A stretch of DNA of 64,000 nt. Origin: Burkholderiales bacterium (GTDB taxonomy: Bacteria; Pseudomonadota; Gammaproteobacteria; Burkholderiales; SG8-41). Every line of letters starts with the position of its first letter. Position 1 is the stretch's first letter. The stretch spans positions 1-64,000 of the forward strand of contig JAHCAI010000013.1 in assembly GCA_019634975.1 (NCBI GenBank), written 5' to 3'. Below the pieces are notes generated by a model that was not told where the DNA came from, made no database searches, and worked only from the letters and a program-made list of their open reading frames with translations. Positions 10,609 to 19,031 of the stretch are shown one piece after another. Both the position numbers and the translations under genes were made by a program.

Positions 10609-11811
10609 TCAGGCGGGGAGGCTGGTGACGCCGGCCGCCGCCAGCGCGCGGATTTCTTCATCGCTGTAGCCGGCGGCACGCAGCAGCTCGCCGCCATGTT
10701 CGCCGAGGCGCGGCGCGCCGCACTGCGGAGCCGGTGCCGTGCGTGACCACTGCGTGGCGGCCGCCGTGGTACGCAGCCGGCCTTCGCTGGGGTGATCCTC
10801 ACCGCGTATGAAACCGCTGCCATTCAGGTGCGTGTCGTCGATGACATCGTCGATGGAGTTCATCGGCGCGCAGGGGATGTCCGCTGCAGCAAGCGCCTGC
10901 AGCCATTCGGCGGTTGTGCGTTTGCGCATTTCGCCGGCGACGAAGGCGTTGGCTTCCGCAATCCGCGCGGAGCGGCTCTCATGGCTGTTGAAGCGGGGAT
11001 CATCGCGAAACAGGTCCTCGCGCCCGATCAGCCGGAAAAAGGCTTCCCACTGCTTGTCGTTGTACATCAGCACGCAGACATGGCCGTCGCGGGTCTTGAA
11101 GGGCCTGCGCTCGGGGGCCAGCATCCGGGCATAGCCCGAGGTACCCAGCGGCGGTTCAAAGCTGCGGCCGCCGAAATGGTCGCCGAGGACCATCTGGCTC
11201 ATGCATTCGAACATCGGCACTTCGACGGCCTGGCCCAGGCCGCTGCGTTCGCGCTCGTAGAGCGCGGTGGTCACCGCGTAGGCCGCGTGCAGGCCGACGA
11301 TGCGGTCAGCCAGCGTTGCCGGGATGTAGCGTGGATCCCCCGAGCCGGCCTGCTGCGCGAGCCAGGGCAGTCCGGTCATGCCCTGGATCAGGTCGTCGTA
11401 CGCGGGGCGCGCGGCGTAGGGGCCCTGCTGACCGTAGCCGTAGGCGCCAACGTAGAGGATGCGCGGATTGGCTGCGGCAACATCGGCGTAGCCCAGGCGC
11501 AGGCGATGCATGGCCTGTGGCCGGACGTTGTAGATCAGCACGTCGGCCTTCGCGGCGATCCGCAGCAGTGCGTCGCGGCCAGCGGGCTGCTTCAGGTCGA
11601 GCACGATGCTCTTCTTGTTGCGGTTCAGGTGCAGGAACATATGCCCCATGCCGCGGTTGCGCATGGGGCCGACGTGGCGCACGTTGTCGCCACCAGGCGC
11701 TTCGACCTTGATGACTTCAGCGCCGAGATCGCCGAGGATCTGCGTCGCATAGGGGCCCATGACCACCGTGGTCATGTCGACCACGGTGACCCCGGCGAGC
11801 GGTCCTGCCAT
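10609..11811 (-). CDS. CaiB/BaiF family class III CoA-transferase
   Basis: A 400-residue class III CoA-transferase, which moves CoA between carboxylic acids through an aspartyl-CoA intermediate. The N-terminus (GVTVVDMTTVVMGPYATQIL, GDLGAEVIKVEAPGGDNVR) and LHLNRNKKSIVLDLK are family motifs. The catalytic Asp is expected in PAYDDLIQGMTG near residue 140. The start codon overlaps the stop of the RraA-like gene by one base (TGATG). With the acyl-CoA dehydrogenase downstream it forms a three-gene operon that looks like activation and oxidation of an unknown organic acid. Confidence 0.9.
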   Translation of the reverse strand: MAGPLAGVTVVDMTTVVMGPYATQILGDLGAEVIKVEAPGGDNVRHVGPMRNRGMGHMFLHLNRNKKSIVLDLKQPAGRDALLRIAAKADVLIYNVRPQAMHRLRLGYADVAAANPRILYVGAYGYGQQGPYAARPAYDDLIQGMTGLPWLAQQAGSGDPRYIPATLADRIVGLHAAYAVTTALYERERSGLGQAVEVPMFECMSQMVLGDHFGGRSFEPPLGTSGYARMLAPERRPFKTRDGHVCVLMYNDKQWEAFFRLIGREDLFRDDPRFNSHESRSARIAEANAFVAGEMRKRTTAEWLQALAAADIPCAPMNSIDDVIDDTHLNGSGFIRGEDHPSEGRLRTTAAATQWSRTAPAPQCGAPRLGEHGGELLRAAGYSDEEIRALAAAGVTSLPA

Positions 11812-12503
11812 CAGCGCATCTTCGGCGGGATGATGCAGCCTTTGCTGCGAAGACTCTCGTCGACCCAGGCGCGGTCGAGCTTCTTGCCGCCGCGGATGGC
11901 CTTGAGCAGGTCGGATTCCTTCTTTTCCTGGAGTTTCGCAAGCCTCAGGGTTTCCTCGATCAGGTCCTGGGGAATGGCGACGAGGCCGTCGTCATCTCCG
12001 ACGATGATGTCGCCGGGGTTCACCACGGCCTCGCCGATCACCACCGGCACGTTCATCTCGCCGGGGCCGTTCTTGTAGGGGCCGCGATGGGTGATGCCGC
12101 GCGCATAGACCGGGAATTTCGACTGCGCCAGAGCGTCCGCGTCGCGGATTGCGCCGTCAATCACCATGCCGGCGGCGCCGTTGCGCTCGGCAATGGCCGA
12201 CATGATCTCGCCGATGATCGCCTGGGTGCATACGCCGCCAGCATCGACGACAATGACATCTCCCGGGCGGCAGATGTCGATCGCCTTGTGCACCATCAGG
12301 TTGTCACCGGGGCCAACTTTCACCGTCAGGGCGGTTCCGACCATGCGTCCGCCGCTGTGGCAGGGGAAGAGGTCCGGGCCGATCGCATGCAGGCGATGCA
12401 TGTTGTCGCTGAGGTGCGCGGTCGCGGTCTTGCGCAGCGTGTCGATGATTTTCTTCGAGGGTTGCGGGGCAAAGGGCAGGATACGGAAGCCGATGGGCGC
12501 CAT
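11811..12503 (-). CDS. RraA-like protein, probable HMG/CHA-type aldolase
   Basis: A 230-residue protein of the RraA / 4-hydroxy-4-methyl-2-oxoglutarate aldolase superfamily. GDVIVVDAGG, GEIMSAIAERNGAAG and DGAIRDAD form the substrate and metal site (Arg and Asp of GxxRD). Such enzymes cleave 4-hydroxy-2-oxo acids or decarboxylate oxaloacetate. The family also includes RraA, the RNase E inhibitor, but RraA itself is only about 160 residues. Position as first gene of an operon with a CoA-transferase and an acyl-CoA dehydrogenase favours a catabolic lyase. Confidence 0.85.
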   Translation of the reverse strand: MAPIGFRILPFAPQPSKKIIDTLRKTATAHLSDNMHRLHAIGPDLFPCHSGGRMVGTALTVKVGPGDNLMVHKAIDICRPGDVIVVDAGGVCTQAIIGEIMSAIAERNGAAGMVIDGAIRDADALAQSKFPVYARGITHRGPYKNGPGEMNVPVVIGEAVVNPGDIIVGDDDGLVAIPQDLIEETLRLAKLQEKKESDLLKAIRGGKKLDRAWVDESLRSKGCIIPPKMR

Positions 12504-12667
12504 GGTGTTGATCCGGTGGTTGATGAGAGCGCATATCCTAGCACCGGTCTCCGGTCCGGACAGCAGTGCGTGCTAAAATCCGCGTCGCAGTCAAGGGACG
12601 GCGGAACACAGAACAACGGCCTGCGGAGATCCCCCGGGCCATTCGAAAAGCAGACTGAAACACCAGC

Positions 12668-13423
12668 GTGCGCATCCTGCTCAGCAATGATGACGGTTAT
12701 TTCGCACCGGGACTTGCGGCCCTGGAAAAGGCACTGTCCCCGCTCGGCAGCGTCACCGTCGTTGCACCCGAACGGGATCGCAGCGGCGCGAGCAATTCGC
12801 TGACCCTGGACCGGCCGCTTTCGGTGCGCCGCGCAGGCAACGGCTACTGGTATGTGAACGGGACGCCGACCGATTGCGTGCACCTTGCGGTGACCGGCCT
12901 GTTGCCGGACCTTCCCGATGTCGTGGTCTCGGGCATCAATCACGGTGCCAACATGGGCGATGACACCATTTACTCCGGCACGGTGGCTGCGGCGACCGAG
13001 GGATTCCTGCTGGGCATCCCTTCCATCGCGGTTTCCCTGGTTGCCAGCGGAAGGGATCACTTTGACACGGCGGGTCGCGTGGCTGCCGAACTGGTTGAGC
13101 GCTTCCTGAAACATCACGTGGAAGGTTCGGTGCTGCTGAACGTCAACGTTCCGGACCTGCCCTACGAGGCACTGCAGGGCGTGCAGGTCACCCGGCTCGG
13201 CAAACGCCACAAGGCGGAGCCCGTGGTCAAGGCAAGCACGCCGCGCGGCGAAACGGTCTACTGGGTCGGCGCCGCGGGCGGCGCCCAGGACGCAGGAGAG
13301 GGCACCGATTTCCATGCCGCAGCGTCGAACCGGGTGTCGGTCACGCCATTGCAGATGGACCTCACGCGCTTCGCGCAGATGGAAACCGTACAGCGATGGC
13401 TGGGTCTCGGGGGCAAGGCATGA
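12668..13423 (+). CDS. surE: 5'/3'-nucleotidase SurE
   Basis: Metal-dependent nucleoside monophosphate phosphatase, 251 residues. [10 protein letters not shown] supplies the Asp8-Asp9 metal pair. RSGASNSLT gives the conserved Ser, and [18 protein letters not shown] gives the Asn of the active site. It starts at GTG 12668. The next gene starts inside its stop codon (ATGA), the standard surE-pcm coupling. Confidence 0.95.
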   Translation: MRILLSNDDGYFAPGLAALEKALSPLGSVTVVAPERDRSGASNSLTLDRPLSVRRAGNGYWYVNGTPTDCVHLAVTGLLPDLPDVVVSGINHGANMGDDTIYSGTVAAATEGFLLGIPSIAVSLVASGRDHFDTAGRVAAELVERFLKHHVEGSVLLNVNVPDLPYEALQGVQVTRLGKRHKAEPVVKASTPRGETVYWVGAAGGAQDAGEGTDFHAAASNRVSVTPLQMDLTRFAQMETVQRWLGLGGKA

Positions 13424-14082
13424 ACGCGGCGAATTCGGGCATCGGCATGACCTCGCAGCGGACGCGCCTGCGCATGGTCGAGCGCTTGCGCACCCAGGGC
13501 ATACGCGACGAGGTGATCCTCGGTGCCATGGGAGAGGTGCCTCGGCATATTTTTGTCGACGAGGCGCTGGCGAGCCGTGCCTACGAGGACATGGCGCTGC
13601 CGCTGGGATTCGGACAGACCATTTCCAGCCCGTACACCGTTGCCCGGATGCTGGAACTGCTGCGCGGCAGCGGCGCCACGCTGGGCAAGGTTCTCGAGAT
13701 CGGCACCGGCTGCGGCTATCAGGCCGCGGTGCTGTCGCGCCTCGCGCGGGAGGTCTACTCGATCGAACGCCTGGCACCGCTGCTGACCAAGGCACGCCGC
13801 CATCTTCGCGATGCGCGCGCGCACAATGTACGGGTGCGCAATGCCGACGGGCAGTTCGGCATGCCGGAGCAGGCACCTTTTGACGGAATTGTTGTCGCAG
13901 CAGCGGCGACCCACGTGCCGCAGGCGCTGCGCGAGCAGCTCGCGGTGGGTGGTAAACTGGTAATTCCTCTGACAAACCGTGACAAACAGGCGCTGCACGT
14001 CATTGAAAGAACACCGCAAGGCTATGTCGACCGCAAGGTGGAGGATGCCAGGTTCGTACCGCTGCTTCCCGGTCTGGGCTGA
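13420..14082 (+). CDS. pcm: Protein-L-isoaspartate O-methyltransferase
   Basis: SAM-dependent repair of isoaspartyl residues in damaged proteins. It has 220 residues, with [17 protein letters not shown] and [14 protein letters not shown] preceding the SAM loop [18 protein letters not shown] 13420 overlaps the surE stop by four bases and is preceded by GGGGGCAAGG. The upstream in-frame ATG 13396 lacks a comparable site. It sits between surE and nlpD. Confidence 0.95.
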   Translation: MNAANSGIGMTSQRTRLRMVERLRTQGIRDEVILGAMGEVPRHIFVDEALASRAYEDMALPLGFGQTISSPYTVARMLELLRGSGATLGKVLEIGTGCGYQAAVLSRLAREVYSIERLAPLLTKARRHLRDARAHNVRVRNADGQFGMPEQAPFDGIVVAAAATHVPQALREQLAVGGKLVIPLTNRDKQALHVIERTPQGYVDRKVEDARFVPLLPGLG

Positions 14083-14089
14083 GCAGCCG

Positions 14090-15007
14090 GTGCGAAGCAG
14101 GGTGCAGCGTGTCCCGGCAGGCCCTTGCATCCTGGCGGTCTCCCTGATGCTGGCTCTCGCGGGCTGCGTGGCTTCGCGGCCTGCGCCCGTGGCGGAACGA
14201 TTGCCGCCGCAGCAGGCGAAAACGCAGCCCAAACCGCCGGTCCGCGCGGTGCAGGCGCCGGAGCGGCAGCGGCCGGATTTCTATACGGTCAGGGCCGGCG
14301 ACACGCTATACGGCATTGCCCTCGAATACGGCCTGGATTACCGCGAACTCGCGGCCTGGAACAACATCGAACCTTCGCGCATCCGGGTTGGCCAGCAGCT
14401 GCGCCTGTCTCCGCCCCAAGGGGTCGTGGCTGCACCCCTGCGCGCACCGGCAGGCGCCATCGAAGGCCGTCCGCTCGGCGGAGAGGAGCGCGGTGCGGCG
14501 GCTGCGGGTCCAAGGACAGAGCCGCGCGGCGTGCGCGTGCCGTACAGCGATCAGGCCTATGCGCAGCTCTCGGGAGTCAAGCCGGAGCCCGCCGTGACGC
14601 CCAAGCCGTTTCCCCGGGATCGCGCGCAGGGGGACGATGACATCGGCTGGATCTGGCCGGTCAGCGGGAAAGTGATCAGCAACTTCAACGACGCATCCAA
14701 CAAGGGCATAGGCATCGCCGGAAAATTGGGGCAACCGGTGGTCGCCGCAGGGGCGGGAAGGGTGATTTTCAGCGGCACCGGGATACGGGGCCTGGGCAAG
14801 CTGATCGTCATCAAGCACAACGAGAAGTACTTGAGCGTTTATGCCCATAATCGCGAATTGCTCGTCAAGGAAGGCCAGTCGGTGGCAAGGGGCCAGAAAA
14901 TCGCTGAAATGGGCGATACCGACAGCGATCGGGTCAAGCTGCATTTCGAGATCCGGCTGATGGGCAAACCCGTGGATCCCGCAGGTCTCCTGCCTCCCGC
15001 CGGTTGA
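14090..15007 (+). CDS. nlpD: NlpD-like lipoprotein (LysM plus degenerate M23)
   Basis: Outer-membrane lipoprotein of about 305 residues that activates cell-division amidases. A signal peptide ends in the lipobox LALAGC (Cys about 26). A LysM domain follows (FYTVRAGDTLYGIALEYGLD), then a low-complexity linker and a C-terminal LytM/M23 domain (WIWPVSGKVISNF). The zinc ligands are lost: NKGIGIAG replaces the H-x-x-x-D site, and only one His remains in VKLHFEIR. That is expected of an amidase activator, not a peptidase. GTG 14090, eight bases after pcm, is the preferred start, and GTG 14102 is possible. No rpoS follows. Confidence 0.88.
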   Translation: MRSRVQRVPAGPCILAVSLMLALAGCVASRPAPVAERLPPQQAKTQPKPPVRAVQAPERQRPDFYTVRAGDTLYGIALEYGLDYRELAAWNNIEPSRIRVGQQLRLSPPQGVVAAPLRAPAGAIEGRPLGGEERGAAAAGPRTEPRGVRVPYSDQAYAQLSGVKPEPAVTPKPFPRDRAQGDDDIGWIWPVSGKVISNFNDASNKGIGIAGKLGQPVVAAGAGRVIFSGTGIRGLGKLIVIKHNEKYLSVYAHNRELLVKEGQSVARGQKIAEMGDTDSDRVKLHFEIRLMGKPVDPAGLLPPAG

Positions 15008-15009
15008 CC

Positions 15010-15046
15010 AAAATAACTATTTGATTTTAATGGATATTTACGGTTT
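15010..15046 (+). repeat. AT-rich intergenic element, copy D
   Basis: TAACTATTTGATTTTAATGG starts at 15014 and the T-rich tail runs into the stop codon (15038-15040) of the minus-strand transglutaminase gene. It lies between the convergent nlpD and transglutaminase genes and shares the consensus of five other copies in the window. Confidence 0.6.
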
Positions 15047-17011
15047 GAACGCGCGTATGCGCCGTTCCAGTTGTTGCAATGCTTCCGCTGTGCCGCTGTC
15101 TCCCGCGTAGCGCAGGCCGACATACAGTGTGGTGATGTCGTTGATCGCAGCGGCAAGATCCGGCCGTTGCCGCGCGGCGCGACTTGCGAAAACCCGCGGG
15201 CCTTCGGCGGCCCCGCGCGGCACGCCGCGTCTGGATAGCTTGCGGCAGAAGCGGTCATACGCGAGCTTCGCCGGATCCCGGCGCACGCCGCGCAAATCGC
15301 GCAGTGCGAGGCCGGCACCGATCAGCACGGCCATGCCGGCAAACACCACCAGCACCACCGACAGAGTCTGCCAGCCGGCTTCGCTGAAGCCCAAATGGCT
15401 GAGGAAACGCCGCTGCCGCTCGGGGTTGTAGCCCAGCACCCACTGGTTCCAGCTGTAAGTGATCGAGTCCCAGGTCAGGCGCATCCTCTGCAGCATGGCG
15501 AAGTCGCCACGTACGAACATCGGCAGGGGGTCGCTGCGCGGCAGCGCCGATGCGATGCCGCGTTCCACCCGCGCCGGCGATACCGCGGCGGTGGGATCGA
15601 CACGCACCCAGCCGGCGTTTTCCAGCCAGACTTCCACCCAGGCATGGGCGTCGGCCTGGCGCACCAGGATATAGCCCCCGACCGGATTGACTTCGCCGCC
15701 CTGGTAGCCGGTGACCACGCGCGCGGGAATGCCGGCTGCACGCATCAGCACGGTGAAGGCCGAAGCGTAGTGCTCGCAGAAACCGCGGCGGGTGTCGAAA
15801 AGAAACTCGTCCACCGGGTGCTGGCCCAGCAACGGCGGCGTCAGCGTGTAGACAAAATTTTCGTTGCGGAACAGGGTCAGCACGGCCGACACGAGGTCGC
15901 GGTCCTCGCGGTGCCGGTTGCGCAGTTCCGCGGCGAAGGCGGCGGCGCGCGGATTGCTGTCCGCCGGCAGGCGCAGCGAGCGCGCAAGCACCATGCGGTC
16001 GTCATCGGCGCCGTAGGCGGCACCGATCGCCGAGGTCATTTCGTAGCGCAGCCGGCTGCGCACCGGCGTGAAACTGAGCAGCTGCATGTCGCGGGTCGCG
16101 ATCGCGCGTGGCGGCTTCTGACCGGGAAATTCGAGTGCGAACAGCCAGCGCTTGTTGTGAGGCTCCAGGGTCACCGTGTATTCGAGGTCGCCGCCCGCAG
16201 GCAGGTCCTCGGTGCTCTGGGTCAGCCGCGGCGCGGTCCAGGTGCGCCCGTCGTAGTCCCACAGCACGGGGCCGCGCCAGTAGAGATCCTTTGCCTCCGG
16301 TGTCCTGCCGTCCTTGAATTCGGCGCGGAAAGCAACGTCGTAGGACAGGATCAGGTTGTTCAGGCTGCCCGGGCTCATGTTGTCGGAAAGCCCTGTCAGG
16401 CCGGCGTAGGCGTCCTGAGGCAGTCCCCACAGTGGACCCTGTACACGCGGAAACAGCAGGAACAACACCGCCATCAGCGGCACCGCCTGCACCATCAGGA
16501 CGCCGGCGCGCTGAATCTGGTGGCGCCATCCGGGCCAGGTGCCCGTGTACTGCAGGCCGATGAGCGTGGCGAGCAGGAACCAGGCGCAGATCAGCATGTA
16601 GAGTGCGGTAGGTATGGTCTGGGAATGCAGAAAGTTGGTTACCAGCAGGAAGCAGCCGAGAAAACCAAGCAGCATGCCGTCCCGGCGGGTATGCGTCTCG
16701 AGCAGCTTGAGCGCCAGCATGATCACCAGCATCGATACGCCGGCATCCCGGCCGAACAGCGTGCGATACTGCAACAGGATGCCGCCCGCCGCGGCTACCG
16801 CCACCAGTGCCAGAAGCCATTTGCGGGGCAGCGCGAAACGCAGGCGCAACTGCAGCAGCCGCATCGCGGCGATGCCTGCGACCAGCCCCGATATCCAAAG
16901 CGGCATGCGCAGCAGGTGCGGCGCTGCCGCGAACAGGAAAGCCGCGGTCAGCCAGTGGATTTCACGGCTGACGAGCGGGTGCGAATTAAGGGCGGTCGGC
17001 AGCCGTTTCAT
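15038..17011 (-). CDS. Transglutaminase-like membrane protein (TgpA type, DUF3488/DUF4129)
   Basis: Inner-membrane protein of 657 residues. The N-terminal 180 residues carry five or six hydrophobic helices (DUF3488). A periplasmic transglutaminase-like domain follows, with the Cys-His-Asp triad visible in [22 protein letters not shown] and WVRVDPTAA. One more helix (about 540-565) leads to a cytoplasmic DUF4129 tail. ATG 17011 overlaps the DUF58 gene by 26 bases. It is the last gene of the MoxR-DUF58-TgpA operon. Pseudomonas TgpA is essential, but its substrate is unknown. Confidence 0.9.
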   Translation of the reverse strand: MKRLPTALNSHPLVSREIHWLTAAFLFAAAPHLLRMPLWISGLVAGIAAMRLLQLRLRFALPRKWLLALVAVAAAGGILLQYRTLFGRDAGVSMLVIMLALKLLETHTRRDGMLLGFLGCFLLVTNFLHSQTIPTALYMLICAWFLLATLIGLQYTGTWPGWRHQIQRAGVLMVQAVPLMAVLFLLFPRVQGPLWGLPQDAYAGLTGLSDNMSPGSLNNLILSYDVAFRAEFKDGRTPEAKDLYWRGPVLWDYDGRTWTAPRLTQSTEDLPAGGDLEYTVTLEPHNKRWLFALEFPGQKPPRAIATRDMQLLSFTPVRSRLRYEMTSAIGAAYGADDDRMVLARSLRLPADSNPRAAAFAAELRNRHREDRDLVSAVLTLFRNENFVYTLTPPLLGQHPVDEFLFDTRRGFCEHYASAFTVLMRAAGIPARVVTGYQGGEVNPVGGYILVRQADAHAWVEVWLENAGWVRVDPTAAVSPARVERGIASALPRSDPLPMFVRGDFAMLQRMRLTWDSITYSWNQWVLGYNPERQRRFLSHLGFSEAGWQTLSVVLVVFAGMAVLIGAGLALRDLRGVRRDPAKLAYDRFCRKLSRRGVPRGAAEGPRVFASRAARQRPDLAAAINDITTLYVGLRYAGDSGTAEALQQLERRIRAFKP

Positions 17012-17981
17012 GCAGGGCAAGGGCGCGCAGGCATTCCGCGCGATGCGCGGCGCCCGAGTCGATCGGGATGACCGAGCCCGGCAGCCGCAGTCCGTAGGCG
17101 AGTCCTTCGGCGTCGGCGTCGAGGACCCAGCGCGCCAGGTGTTCCAGCCTGCGTTCGCTATCCAGCTCCGGCGGCAGCTGATCCCAGGACAGCCACAGCT
17201 CCGCGGCAACACGGCCCGCGAACTGCTTGGTCATCAGCAGGTCATTGCGGGCAACCGCTTTCCAGGCCACGTGGCGGGGCGAGTCGCCCGGACGGTAGGG
17301 CCGCAATCCGGCGAATTCGTCCTGTCCCAGTCCCTGGGCGCCGCCCTTGCCGTCGCCGGCCTGCAGGCGGGGCAGGGGCAAACCCGGGTTCACGGGCGCC
17401 GGGTACACGAGGCAATGCATGTCGAGGTCGGCATAGGACCATGCACGGAACAGGCCAACAGGAAAAAAGGTGAACAGCGTGATCCTGCCGGGGCGCAGCC
17501 AGCCCCGGCGCAACGCGGGGACGGGAACGGTGGCGACTGCCTCGCCGTCGGCCGGTACGTCGACATAGTCCGCTGTATCGCGGTCACGGGTCACCGCCAC
17601 GCTGTAGCGGGGCATGCGCGCGGCATTGGCGATGCGGATGTGGAACTCGGCGGTTTCGCCGGCAAAAACCGGGGTGACCCGTCCGGCCGAAATGCGCAGG
17701 TTCGCCAGGTTGCGGAAGGTATGCAGCATCGACTGGATGCCGCTCGCGCCAAGCAGGAAGGACAGGATGAAGCCCAGGGAAAGGTCGTAATTCACCGAAC
17801 CCAGCAGCATCAGCAGGATCACGCCTCCGAACAGCAGGCCCTGGCGTGTCGGCAGGATGAACACGCGGCGTTGCACCAGCACAATGGTGCCGCGTTCCGG
17901 GCCGCGCCACTGGAATATCCAGTCGAGAATACGGCCCTTGAGTGCGGCCGCTGCCGAGAGTGTGGCGGTCAGAGGCTGCAT
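16986..17981 (-). CDS. DUF58 domain protein (vWA-like, MoxR partner)
   Basis: A 331-residue protein with two hydrophobic segments near residues 50-90, then a DUF58 domain with the signature [20 protein letters not shown]. It is always found with a MoxR ATPase, which is thought to remodel or activate the partner. The ATG overlaps the moxR stop by one base (TGATG). Confidence 0.9.
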   Translation of the reverse strand: MQPLTATLSAAAALKGRILDWIFQWRGPERGTIVLVQRRVFILPTRQGLLFGGVILLMLLGSVNYDLSLGFILSFLLGASGIQSMLHTFRNLANLRISAGRVTPVFAGETAEFHIRIANAARMPRYSVAVTRDRDTADYVDVPADGEAVATVPVPALRRGWLRPGRITLFTFFPVGLFRAWSYADLDMHCLVYPAPVNPGLPLPRLQAGDGKGGAQGLGQDEFAGLRPYRPGDSPRHVAWKAVARNDLLMTKQFAGRVAAELWLSWDQLPPELDSERRLEHLARWVLDADAEGLAYGLRLPGSVIPIDSGAAHRAECLRALALHETAADRP

Positions 17982-18898
17982 CAGGGAATTGCCACTTCCT
18001 CGAGCAGCTGGGTGGCAAGGGCGGTCCCGCTGGTGCCGGCTGTCTCGCTGGCCGGGCTCAGGCGGTGCGCAACCACCGCAGGCAGGACAGCCTGGATATC
18101 CTCGGGCAGCACATGCCTGCGGTCGTCCATGTACGCCCAGGCACGCGCGCCCTGCAGCAGCGCCAGCGATGCTCGCGGCGAGAGGCCGTGCGCAAAGGCC
18201 GGCGAGCGGCGCGTGGTGTTGACCAGCGCCTGGAGGTAATCGAGCAGCGCGGCTGAAGCGTGCACCTGCTGGACCTCGAGCTGCAGGGCCGCGAGGCCTC
18301 CCGCATCCAGCCTGGGTTGCAGGCGCTGCAGCATGTCGCGCCGGTTGTCGCCATTGAGCAGCGCGCGTTCGGCCTCGGCATCCGGGTATCCGAGCTCGAT
18401 GCGCATCAGGAAGCGGTCGAGCTGCGATTCGGGCAGCGGGAAGGTGCCGATCTGGTAGGAGGGATTCTGTGTCGCGATGACGAAGAAGGGTACCGGCAGC
18501 TGCCGGGTCTCGCCTTCTATGGTGACCTGGTTTTCTTCCATCGCCTCGAGCAGCGCGCTCTGGGCACGCGGCGTGGCCCGGTTGACTTCATCGGCCAGTA
18601 CGACATTGGTGAACACCGGACCGGGGTGGAATTCGAAACCGCCGGTGTCCCGGTTGTACACGGAAATGCCCAGTATGTCCGCAGGCAGCAGGTCGCTGGT
18701 GAACTGGATGCGCTGGAAGCGCAGGCCCAGCGAGGTTGCGATGGCGTGGGCGAGCGTGGTCTTGCCGACGCCCGGAACGTCCTCGATCAGGAGATGGCCG
18801 CGCGCGAGCAGGCAGGCGATGGCAAGCCGGATCTGGTGAGCCTTGCCAAGGATGATGCCGTTGATCTGTTCTGCAACCGCGTTGAGCTGTGACGACAT
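17981..18898 (-). CDS. MoxR-family AAA+ ATPase
   Basis: AAA+ chaperone-like ATPase of 305 residues. Walker A is EDVPGVGKTTLAHA and Walker B is VVLADEVNRATPRAQ. Sensor 1 is ATQNPSYQIGTFPLPESQLD. The C-terminal helical lid contains LPEDIQAVLP. ATG 18898 (MSSQLNAV) is used because AAGGAAGG lies about 10 bases upstream. The open frame extends further upstream but there is not family-like. It is the first gene of the operon with DUF58 and the transglutaminase protein. Confidence 0.93.
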   Translation of the reverse strand: MSSQLNAVAEQINGIILGKAHQIRLAIACLLARGHLLIEDVPGVGKTTLAHAIATSLGLRFQRIQFTSDLLPADILGISVYNRDTGGFEFHPGPVFTNVVLADEVNRATPRAQSALLEAMEENQVTIEGETRQLPVPFFVIATQNPSYQIGTFPLPESQLDRFLMRIELGYPDAEAERALLNGDNRRDMLQRLQPRLDAGGLAALQLEVQQVHASAALLDYLQALVNTTRRSPAFAHGLSPRASLALLQGARAWAYMDDRRHVLPEDIQAVLPAVVAHRLSPASETAGTSGTALATQLLEEVAIP

Positions 18899-18948
18899 TG
18901 GAATGAGGCCTTCCTTGCAGATGGGGCAGTTCGGTTTGAACGGCGCAG

Positions 18949-18976
18949 TTAGACAATGTTCCCCTGCGATTATAAG
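18949..18976 (+). promoter_or_regulatory. Possible promoter for the multi-PAS kinase
   Basis: TTAGAC (18949-18954) and TATAAG (18971-18976) with a 16-base spacer lie in the divergent interval between moxR and the kinase gene. The match is moderate. Confidence 0.35.
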
Positions 18977-19031
18977 ATGAAGCCCTGCAATCCGGCCCGC
19001 CGCAGCCCCGCCCGCCTCGCCACATCGCGCC

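Noticed and set aside
15395..17071. 558-codon plus-strand open frame
   Set aside because: Lies opposite the transglutaminase and DUF58 genes, with no recognisable motif.
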